A model generated the notes under the pieces. The model did not search any database, was not told where the DNA came from, and saw nothing but the letters and a program-made list of their open reading frames with translations. The translations under genes were made by a program, and so were the position numbers. From Phoronis australis (taxonomy: Eukaryota > Phoronida > Phoronidae), in contig NMRA01000150.1 of NCBI GenBank assembly GCA_002633005.1, positions 763,486 through 827,485 on the forward strand: a stretch of DNA of 64,000 nucleotides. The letters are read 5' to 3'. Shown piece by piece: positions 12,301-24,300 of this stretch (position 1 is its first letter; each line of letters opens with the position of its first letter).

Positions 12301-15300
12301 AGCAGCATATGACTTGAATCGTTTTGAGCCCAAAACAGACTCTGAACTAGACCAGAGTGTGACTAGGTCTTCTTTAGCTTCAGTCCCTCATGTTTCTTAC
12401 AGGAAAGGAAACAAGCTATTGTCCACACATGACTCATTGCCTATGAAAGGGCATCCTCACCAACAAGGCTTATTTGTATAGCAGTCAGATATTGTTCGTC
12501 TGGATACACAGACAGTCCACTGGCACATTGTCTTATGATAAGTTAGTACTGCGATTCACATTTCTCCAGGGCCACTGATTTGCACATTGTTCCATGCAGC
12601 ACTGCTGGTGTGTGGAAGTGCTGTGGGAAGAGAACAGAGTAACAAAGCTTGTTTATGATACAGCTTGAAGTGGCCTTAAAATGTCACTGAACATGGAACA
12701 AATATTGAAATATGAATAATTAAGTACTCCAGATTGGATCAAAAATGTTATCCCTGTTTTTCAAAAATATATGGTGATTGCTCTAAAGTTTCACATAACA
12801 TTAAATAATTACTATTTTCAGAAACCAATGGTGTATATAATGAGTATTGCATAAAACTGTGTCTTTATTTTTTATCCCTAGCCACAACAATTCTTTAAAC
12901 ACATCACTTGTCTGCAAAATATACAAACCTTTGTTACCCATTTTCAAGCCTTTTTAATTTTGATACTTTCAGCAATTTTAAACTCAGATTACAGGTTCAT
13001 GGGTCTGTCAAGCATACTTCTAGACTAAGGTTGAGGGAACCGTTTCTCAGACTTTTAATACTTCTTCTAATAGAAGATATGAAGACTTGGGTCATTTAAA
13101 AATGATGGATAATCTTTCTGTTGTTTAAGAGTAATTACAAATCGTAAGGCACCATCAAAAATGCAATTTTCACAAAAATGGCAGTCATTTGAATTTATAA
13201 CGACTTGCAACATTTAAAGGCATGAGTTAAGACTATTCAGTCACTGTGAATTCAGAAAATGTAATATATTTTCGTGGTTTTACAATTGATACAAGTAGCA
13301 AAACAGTTTCATGAAATCAACTTGAAGGGACTTCATGAAGGTTACGAATTACCTCACCATGCTCTTTTCCCCAAACATGTATTACCTGTTATTTCCACAC
13401 ATTCAGTTGTACCAAATATTACAATCCCCCATGCCAATCCCCGGGCCTCTCGGGACCTGAATAAGTAATTTAACAAAATGACTTTAAAAATAGCTGTTCC
13501 TTTTCAAAGGCTTTGTTCGTTGTCTCCATTATTGAAAGTAGGCTTTGACAACAGATCTGCACTGGACGGGAGGATCTTCTTGGTTAGCTGCAGTCAAATG
13601 CTAAAAACCAATTTTTGTCCATTCAGGGACGGTGCAGAAGCGATGCATATCTATTCTGCACGGTACAAGCCTTCAAACCTAAAAACCAAAGGTTACGTGA
13701 AAACTGACGTGATAGATTTCCATTTCAACGTGTAATAGATTTCCAGAAGACACATGATAGGGAGTAAGCAAATAGTCTAATGCAATGGATATTTATCACT
13801 CACGCACCCTTTGCCATTGGGATTGGATTGTAATCTTCATTAACCTGTATCGAGTTGACAGCATAAACATTCAGCATTGATTGATATAACTGTCACTGAT
13901 AAACTCTTAGAAATCATTCCAAACAATAATAATGCTTTGATGTACGAAAAGATCCCGATTGCTACGTCAAGTGTCGTATCACATATCACAACCTACAAAG
14001 ATTAACCANCCCTCTAGTTATTGTAGATTTTCCGAATAGCCCCATTGCTTTTCATTCCACTCACCACAGTTTCAGTCTTAATTTAATTACGTTTACTTTT
14101 ATTTTGAAGTTTAATTTCCTGTAACATTTGCATCTTTGTTTAGTTGTTCCTATAAATTTTGAGTGCTTGTTGATAATTCATAATTTGGACAAGTAGTAGA
14201 CAAGGGATCAGTTGTGTCAGTCTAGACTCTAAATCTGGTGACTGTACATGAAGCATTAACTGACAGCATGCTTATGATTAAACTTGAGATAGTAGAGCTG
14301 CATTTATATAGTACAACAGGTAAGGGTTGAAATTTGGAAAACTTCTGAGGAAAAATCAAATCATTTAGTTATGAGATTAACATCTCAACAAATAAGACAC
14401 CTTTGCTTTAACAATTCATCCAATTTTGAGATTGAAACTTTTCATGCTTATTCATACAGTCTTGTATTGGATAGAACGAGTTCCTTTTTAATTTTATTTC
14501 TGTCATGTGACTTTTCCTTAAAAGAGTGATGATACATTTAGGAACAATCTTACCTAACAAAGAGTGCAAGATTGACAACTTTGGACAAACTTATTCTGGT
14601 CTAGTTAAGACCACTCAAGGCAACAACCATTGTCAGCGCTGGGACTCACAGACTCCAAATACGCATGGTATAATCACAGAAAAGCTACCAGATGATACAC
14701 TACAAAGTGCTGCCGACTATTGTAGAAACCCCAACAGAAGCCTAAGTGGACCGTGGTGTTACCATGCTACTGGGAGTGGTAGATGGAGTCACTGTGACGT
14801 TTACAGATGTCCTGTTTGTAAGTATTGTAAAAGTTGCTCTAGTTTCTTACAGTTAGTGCAAACATTGCGTTGGGTAAGCCTGCTATACAGTCTAGATGTG
14901 GCTGTACACCCTCACATTCCTCTGTTTCTTACAGTGAGTACAAACATTGCATTGGGTAAGCCTGCTATACAGTAGTCTACATATAGCTGCACACCCTCAC
15001 GCTCTTGTGTTTCTTACAGTGAGTACAAACATTGCATTGGGTAAGCCTGCTATACAGTAGTCTACATATAGCTGCACACCCTCACACTCTTGTGTTTCTT
15101 ACAGTGAGTACAAACATTGCATTGGGTAAACCTGCTATACAGTCATCAACTCGTGCTGAAGGAAGTGCTGCATCACTTGCTGTTGATGGAAACAAAAACA
15201 CAGACTTTGAAGGTGGTAACAGCTGTTCACGCACCACAGGCAGATCAAACGATTGGTGGAGAGTTGACCTGGAGAATGTTTATGCCGTGTACATGGTCGA

Positions 15301-18300
15301 TGTAACCAACAGACAGCATCTAGTCAACTGTATGTGATTTATAGTTGTATCTTGTTGAAATAAAGTGCTTTTTCAAATTTCTTTAACAAAAGTTTAAGTT
15401 TCTTCACAAGATGTTCTTTATACGTATCTGGACTTTTCTATAATGGAGGAAAACGTTTCTCTGACACATGCAATATGCAAATTCTGACATAAATGACAAT
15501 TATACCAGTTAAAGTTTTGTTGGACCTGTACGTTGTTTTCCAACTTTCTGCCTTGATTCATATCAAATTTTGCAGCTCCTCAGTAAACTTGTTATCATTT
15601 CCAGGTTCATCAATTAAATTAGTTAACCTGTCAATAATTTGTATCTGATAAGTTTTTATTACTCTTTCAGCTACAACTCTGACTAACTTTGATATCCGTG
15701 TGTCCTCCAGTGATCAGTTGTCATCTAGCGCACCCTTGTGTCACCACTTTGTTGGTACTGTTGGTGCAGGTGTAACTCAACGGATCAACTGTGACAATGC
15801 TGTATATGGCAGATACCTGTTTATACAACAACGTGGAACAGAGCCTCTTGTTATGTGCGAGGTAGAAGTATATGGCACACTTGTCCCAAGTAAGTAGCTG
15901 TTTCTCACAATTATACTACTGCTTTGTTTTGCTGGGATGTTGTTTGTATGGGTTTGTATATTGCATACATTGATATAATAGCCACAGTTGTCTTCATGAC
16001 ATTCAGGTAACTTTTATATTCTGCCAAGGGTGAAGGGCAACTGTTGGTGTCTGTCCAAACATATAATGTCCGTCAGCTTGTGGGTCTGTGTGCCGTTTGT
16101 GTATACGTGCAGAAAATTTTCTGTGTTAACCTCTACATTTTTCAAGGTACTTGAGCTAAACATTAAAATTGTAACAAAACGCTGTACCGTATATTGTCGG
16201 CATTTTACAATTTTGACTTATTTTCTTGTTCTCGATTTTCACTCATACATGTAGGTAAATGGTTTTTCTGTACGCAACTGAAGCTTTGGCAGAAGATATT
16301 GCTGGCTGACTGCCTCGTCTTGTCTTTCTAATTATTGCTCTACAGAAGAGTGATTTCTGATACTTCTCAAGAAAAATTTTGATGCTGGCTTCAGTTGTAA
16401 ACAATCTACATACAACTTGTTTTCTTAACTCAACTTCTAGTTCTGCTGTGCAAGTCATGCCGATTTGATGAAACATAATTTCTTTAACTCGCGATATTTT
16501 GAAACTTTGTAGAATACTTTTTGCATGGTTGCAAAAAAGTCATAAAAATGCTAAAAAATACCAAACTCGTCCATTCATGAATCCACAATCATCTTTTCAG
16601 CCAGTACCATAAACCCTTTGCAAAGCTGTGTTTAGTTACACAATACCACTGGGACAGCTGTGTTGCTACTAGTGGTAATTTTGATTATTTTTTACTCTGA
16701 TTTTGTTGTCTGTTTCTGTATCTGCCAAACCATACAGAAGATCATTATTAAAATTGGTAAATATGCTCCTAGTTACTTTTGAAATGTTTGACTTTTGAAA
16801 TTGAATTCCCAGTAAGATGTTGTTATAATCATTTCTGCTTGAAGAAATATGATAAAAATTAGCCAAAATAGATATGATAGTTTTCGGTTCTCTGGTATCC
16901 ATTGATGAATGGTTTTAGCAACTATTTGAACCATGGTAGATAAATTGGCCTATGAGTACTGATGAGCAAAACAGTGAGATTGATATCTAGATTGAGCCTC
17001 GATTTAGAAACCGCTATCTCCTGACATTGAAAACTAACAAGAGCGAGTTTTTGTGATGCGCTTGACTTATAAAATATCTATGAATGAAATGTTCATGATA
17101 ACAACGATGACGATGGCAGCAAGGAGCAACAAGAACTGCTACAATCATTATTATTGCCTGGATTATTGTTTTGTTATCATTAGTTTTATTGTTATTATTA
17201 TCCTCTCTACGTTTCAGACTATTTTGGGGGTCCAACTAATGTCAATGAGATGAAAACTCCAGGTGCCTGTCTGTCAATATTCACCGACCTCCGTGTTGAC
17301 TCAGATGGATTCCTGATTGGTTGGAAGTTTAATGCTGCGCAGCCTGGCACTGTGTGGGCTGACATCTGGCGGCAGAAAGAAAACTCAGACGAGTTTACCT
17401 TGGTTCATAAAGCTCAAATAATCGTGACATATTCAGGTATTTTTATGCACCCATGTATTTATATGTGGACGCATTATACCCTCATCCCTGTCTGTCCGTC
17501 CTGAGCCGTCTTGTGTCCAGCGTCTGCTGCTCTATCTCCAAAACTTTTAAACGTGCATTCATGAAATTTTGCACACTCGTTTCTTTTATGAATGGGATGT
17601 TATGAGCGAACTTTCGGATGGATGCGACTACCGGTGTGCCCCCTAGTGGCAATTTTGATTTTTTACGTTTATCTCTGTATCTCTAAAGGTCCTCAACGGA
17701 TTTTCATTAAATTTGGTGTATGGGCATCTATTAGTGAGAAGACGCTATCGTCTCGATTTTGGATGGATTCGATGTAGTCTGTGCTACCTAGTGGCCATTT
17801 TTAATGTTTTGAGTCTGTTTTTGGTGTCCACTCCTCCATCAACCAAACCGCTCTAAGGATGATTGTGAAAATTGACATATATGTTTTTACTATGAAGTGG
17901 ACGGCTGACAATGATTTTCTGATGACTTTGACTACTGTGGCGCCTCCTAGTAGCAGTTTTTTTGCACTCATGGCTGTATGTCCTAAACCGTTTACAGGAT
18001 CTTTACTTAATTTAGCAAGTGTAATTATATGATGTTGACAACGGACGGCGATGACTTTAAAACGGATCTGACTACTGGTGTGCCCCTTAGTGGCAATTTT
18101 AGTTTTTTACGTTGAGTCTGTATCTTCGAAGGTCCTCTACTGATTTTCATAAAATTTTAAATATAGGCATCTATTGGTGAGATAATGCTATCTTCCTGTT
18201 TTTGGATGGAATCGAGGTATTTCGCGCCACCTAGTGGCGTTTTTTTTGCTATTTTCAACTCTTGTTTTTGGGGTCAACCCCCCTTATCAACCAAATCATT

Positions 18301-21300
18301 CTAGGGATGGTTTTGAATATTGGCGTATATGTTCTAAGTGTGAAGAGGACATTCGATGGCGGTGACTGACTACTTTGGTGCCTCTTGAAAATAAGTTTGG
18401 GATCTCATCATCCTGTCTAACTTTGGTTCTTACCTGTATTCCAGGTCACAACATGTTCTAGTCGATGACTCACTTTCACATGTCAAACAATTAATGTCAT
18501 GAGTGCCTCAATGTTTTTGTGTTGGTCTGGTGCTTTTCACAGGAAGTGCAATTGGGATATTTATTTCCTTGTTTGTATTTAGACTTATAGTTGACACAAA
18601 GCAAGATGACTGGGTGCAATTAACCCTACCTCAGATAAGAAAGACAAAAGTGATTACCACATTGTCAATTTCTTCCTTGTCAGTTCTGTTTACACACATA
18701 CTTGCACGTTTTCCCGTTCAGTGATTTTACCAGATGTAGGGGGTTCTGAGCCTGTGATAACTTCTACCTTCTTTGTTAACTACCAAGCACACTCCTTTGT
18801 CTGGTATGACAACAGGCAGGCCAATTATCTACTAGGCTTACTATAGACCAGGTGTGAACACAGTCAAACTCCAGTGAATTCGTGTATTCGGAAAGAATAG
18901 ATTGTCGTAACTTCGGTTGCAGTTGAGCGAGTTTGGCGATTGAAAAACTAAAAATGATCACCATTTTACGAAGATTTCAGAAATGCTATTGGTTTACGTT
19001 CAAGTGTGTTATAACTTAACTTTTATTTTTAACTACACAGCCCAGTCAGGGTAGATATGATCTTATTGGAGATTGTAGCAATTATCGAACAAAAGAGAGC
19101 TGGCCCTCCAACCATGAATGCCAGAATGGAGTTAATCAGTCGTGTAAGATATTGGCGACGGGTAAATTTCCCAACTTGTTGTTGGGCTATAGAATCGAAC
19201 AAGTTGGGAGCAACGGGAAAACGCCGTAATGTGGAGATCATTTCATGTCATGTATAAATGCAACATTTGACATAAATAGGTATCATCAGGGATCACAGAC
19301 ATGACCTGACAGTGCATGTGGAACTCTGAATTCTAAGGGCTGTTGTGTTTGCACAAGGCATCTTGTTCCTTCATTCCCATTCAAAACAGTGAATTTCCTG
19401 CCATTATGATTTGGCTAAACGTCCATGTAATTAAGCCTAATAATTATGTATCTGTACTCAAATGTATGTAAAGAGCGTGCCATATTGATATGTTGTGACT
19501 CTTCTAGAAAGATTTTATTCTTTCATTAGTACTGGTTAATATATGGTATGTGTCTTTTTGTTGTGTATTTTCAGGTGAACAAGAGATGCGTCTGACTAAT
19601 GCTGTTCAAGTAAAGCAAGGTGATGTCATGGGGTATCACTACGCCAGTAATACAGGATCCATTGTGATCCGTGTCAAAGATGGCGGTGACAGTTGCTGTA
19701 GTCATGTGACCCCCGGCACCATGTATGACAAGGAATTGTTTGATGGATCGCTCACAAACGGCCAGACTTACACTGTGCCTATCAATTCAACATCACGCGT
19801 GCCTGCCATGCAGGCTTTAGTTGATTCAAAAAGTAGGTTATTTTGTAAAGTGCCATTCAAACTGCATGTCATTTCAGATATATCGTTTCCGCGGCCTTCA
19901 TTATTCAAAATTTCCATTAGAGCCTCCAGCTGAAACTGTGCCTGTTTTCAGTCGAAAGAACACCTATCAAACAAAATTTTGAACATTTAATTGAAGCATT
20001 TTTTTTATTGATTGAAGTCCGTTTTTATGCACCCACATATTTATATGTGGATGCATCATGCCGTCATCTCCGTCCGTCCGGGCGGCGTCCATCCGGGCGG
20101 CGTCCGCTGCTCTATCTTGAAAACCCTTTTACATGCGTTCATGAAATTTGGCATATATGTTCCATCTATGAATGGAACGGCATGAGCGAACTTTCGGACA
20201 GATCCGATAACCGGTATGCCACCTAGTGGCAATTTTAGTTTTTTACGCTTACCTTTGTATCTTCAAAAGTCCGGAACGGATTTTCATGAAATTTGGTATG
20301 TAGGCAGCTATTAGTGAGATGAGGCTGTCCTCTCGTTTTTGGATGGATTCGACGTAGTTTGCGCCACCTAGTGGCCATTTTTACTGTTTTCAAGTCTGTT
20401 TTTTTGCGTCCACCCCTCTATCAACCAAACCGCTCAAAGGATGATTGTGAAAATTGGCATGTATGTGCTTACTATGAAGAGGACATTTGTCGATGATTTT
20501 CCGACGATTTCGACTACTGTGGCACCTCCTAGTGGAAGTTTTGTTTTGGTTTGCGCCCATGGCTGTATCTCCTAAACTGTTTGCAGGATCTGTACAAAAT
20601 TTAGTAAGTATATTTATATGATGTTAACAACGGACGATGACGACTTGGACAGATCTGACTACCGGTGTGTCCCCTAGTGGCAATTTTATTTTTTTTGCAT
20701 TTACCTTTGTATCTTCAAAGGTCCTGAACAGATTTTCATGAAATTTAATATGTAGGCACCTATTAGTGAGATGACGCTATCCGCTTGTTTTCGGATGGAT
20801 TCGACGTAGTTTGCGCCACCTAGTGGCCATTTTTACTGTTTTTGAGTCTGTTTTTTTTGCGTCCACCCCTCTATCAACCAAACCGCTCAAAGGGTGATTG
20901 TGAAAATTGGCATGTATGTTCTTACTATAAAGAGGACGGTTGACGATGATTTTCCGATGATTTTGACTACTCTGGCGCCTCCTAGTGGCAGTTTTGTTTT
21001 TGTTGCGCTCAAATATATGCATCTATTGGTGTGATGATGCTATCTGCCTGTTTTTGGATGGAATCGAGGTATTTTGCACCACCTAGTGGCCACTTTTGCT
21101 GTTTTCAAATCTTGTTTTTGGTGTCCATCCCTGTATCAACCAAATCATTTGAAAATTGGCATATATGCTCTCAGTGTGAAGACGACCTTTGATGATGGTG
21201 ACTGACTACTGTGGTGCCTCCTAGTGGTAGTTTTGTTTTGTGCCCGTAGTTGTATCTCTTAAACTCACTGCAGGATCTTTACTAAAGTTAGTAAGTGTAT

Positions 21301-24300
21301 TTATATGAAGATAACAATAGACGACGACAACTTTCATTTTATTCTGTTTTCCTTTGTTTCTCTGAAGTTCCTTGACAGATTTTTATGAAATGTGGCATGT
21401 TCCTGTTATTGGATGGATTGTATGTTTTTGCACCATCTAGTGGCCATTTTTATGATACAAATAAATAACCCTAAAAGCACACCATTTGCGATGCATTCGT
21501 GGACGCATTTCAATGCTCCGCGTTGCTCTTGTTCTGTTTTCCTTCAATTGTTTCTTTGAAGTTCCTTGACAGATTTTTATGAAATATGGCATGTTCTTGT
21601 TTTTGGATGGATTGTATGTTTTTGCGCCATCTAGTGGCCATTTTTATGATACAAATAAATAACCCTAAAAGCACACCGTTTTCAATGCATTCGTGGGCGC
21701 ATTTCAACATTTTACGTTGCTCTTATTAAATATTCATATTTGCATTGTTTATGATTAGGCAAACATGGCTGCCACATATCTTACAGGTCATAGTCATGTT
21801 TTAATGCTGAAACATTTCAGAAGAAAATTTGCATTTAATCAAACAGCCTCTTTCCATTCACCAACAATTTTGTTCTTCAAATTGTGTCCATTACCTTGAA
21901 TTTATGTTTAACCCGTGCCTTCCATTAACAAACTCATGAGCTTCTGAAGGTTCAGGTCATGCCCTGTTCGAAATCAAAACTTGTTTTTGACAGAAAGTTC
22001 ACGTTTAATTTTTCTTCAAGTAATTAAGGGTATTTGCATTTCAAAATTAATTGTTGTTAACATCTTCCTGGCTACGAGTCGGTGGATTAAACATTTCCAA
22101 ACTGTGTTCTGTGTCTCCATTGAATTCATTTACAGTTCAAAACTGATTGCAAACTATAAAGAACTTGGGTACAATGAATAGATTTGCCACCATTTTGAAC
22201 TACTTTAAACATTTCCCCCTCAAGTGGTCGCCACGCATGGCATGCGTCTTGTCTGAAAAGTTTTTATAGGAAAAAATCTGAAAACAAGGGTTCTTATTGT
22301 TGCTTTGAGTAATGAATGTTTTGGATTAATTTTCCCAGTTTTTTTATGCAAAGTATTGTTTGAACATGATTTCTAACTAGATATTGTTGTTAATTGTTTG
22401 TGTAATTGAGATCTTCTGTTTACGAACAAGGTTATTGTTCATGATACCACTGTGAGCCGAGCTTATGTGATAAAACATGATTTGAAATCTGTCATTTGAG
22501 GAATGTATTTTTCAGATCACTGGTGGCATTCTTCAACATTGGCTCAGTCTGACAGCAATGTGACCTTGACCTTCCAGGCTTGGCCCTCGGTTAACAAACA
22601 TTTACCCATCGCCTCAAAGTTTGTTGTACTGTATAAACTGAATACATCAACATCATGGAGTCAAGTAGTAGGGGACATAACTCCTAGCTTATTGTCCAAT
22701 GGTGTTGTGCAACGTGAAGTAGAACTAACAACTGCAGGGTTATACAAGTTCAAAGGTCAAGTAGTTTATGCAGATGGGATTATTGAGTGGACTTCAGCTA
22801 AAAGTATAATGTTTTGTACAAGTAAGTTGTCTTCTACAGAACTTACCTTTACTCTCTCTGTCTTGCTTGTTTTGTGCTCTAGTTACTCCACATATTTTTG
22901 CGACAGTGAGTGCCACTGGGAAATTAGAATGCACGCGCTTTCAGAGAGTAAGCATAATTAAAGGGCACCCATTTGTTTGGAGACACGACTCTTACCTAGT
23001 TCTTCTTTTCATAATCCTTTTGTATGGATTAAAATCCTATAAAATGATCATTTATTTATAATTGAAGTAATAACATTTATATTTGTTTCGTTTCAACACA
23101 TCAAGTCACAATAAAACTGTAACTTTTTCAATACAGATCTGTTGGAAATGTGGACCTTTTTAGAGTTCAAACCCAGAACCTAAGATTTTTAGGGAATTCT
23201 ATCAGAAATGGTGTTCTTTTGGGGGCGAAACTGGTTGTATGTGAGCAAAATGTCCCGTATATGCCCCCCCCCCTCGCCGAGGCTTTTCTTTTGCTTTCTT
23301 GAAAGTTTGTATACAGCCAGGCCTGGCCAGATGTTTCTGTGTAATTATGAATTTGAACAAAGCTCATTAATAAAATGCTCTGTTTTATAACAACTGAATA
23401 TTAAACTCTTGAACAATAGAATTGCTGTTACCATTGTGTATTCTGTCAGTTCAATGCCTGTGTTCATAAGGCAGGTTTTTTGATTTAGGAATTAAAATAC
23501 GTAAAAGGTCAGGATTTTGAGTTGGTGGGGCAGGGCACAGGAATGACCAGCTTAAAGTGTAGGAATGCCGGGATCTCGAATTTTTGGGTTTGCGGACCTT
23601 TTGACAAAAAAAAACGGTAAACGGAGTTCGTTCAGGGCCTATGCATTGTTTATTCACCCCCCCCCCCCCGAACCCCCTGGTTGCACGCATGTGCTAGTCA
23701 GCAATTGGCACCCAAACTGCCAAATGGTATCTGGTAGAATTTTAGGAGGGCCATGGCCCCCTTTGCCCCTCACCCCCTAAATCTGCCACTGAAGGTTACC
23801 TTGATCGGCTTTAAGTTCATCACTGAGTGATAAGATTGTACTTTGTTTTGTAGAATGATTGCAAAAACTTAGTTCATTTGGAAAGTTAACCACTGCTTAA
23901 TTTGTTCACTTGTTTTTCCTTAGCACCCTCTCCTGTACAAAACTTGACTGGTACATCAGCACGACAAGGTAGTTCTACAAAAGCCACTCTAACACTTACT
24001 TGGGATGTAAGTATTACTTTGGTGAAACTTTACTTTACAAAACATCTGTGTTACTTCAAGAGTCACTGATAGCTCACTAAACTCATACATATATACAGCA
24101 TGCATTATTGTTGACTTAAACAAAAAGCATTCAACTAATTACAGTAATTATGTCCATTTTTCGTTTTCCAAATACTTCAGTTTTTCCATTTCAGGATCCA
24201 ACTTCAGTAAACTGTAACTCAATTCTGGAGTATCGCATTGTATTTAAAAAGAACTCTGACACTTCATGGGGTCAAGCACAGACAACTCAGTCCAGATCTC

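Larger units (their letters stand above)
7232..14526. other. intron 2
   Basis: This long intron holds a short direct repeat of an AAAATATAACAAGTTGTTAC unit (7544 and 7588), the second copy of the long dispersed repeat (8410-9720) and an RNase H relic (11293-12200). Between 12500 and 14500 I see only AT-rich sequence. An N is present at 14009. No receptor exon was recognised. Confidence 0.6.
19833..22515. other. intron 7
   Basis: The greater part (20026-21725) is CCTAGTGGC-array element. The remainder (21725-22515) is AT-rich and shows no further feature. Confidence 0.6.

Noticed and set aside
13274-13735. Two open frames of 64 and 85 codons in intron 2
   Set aside because: No domain, no splice continuity with the receptor, and no repeat match.
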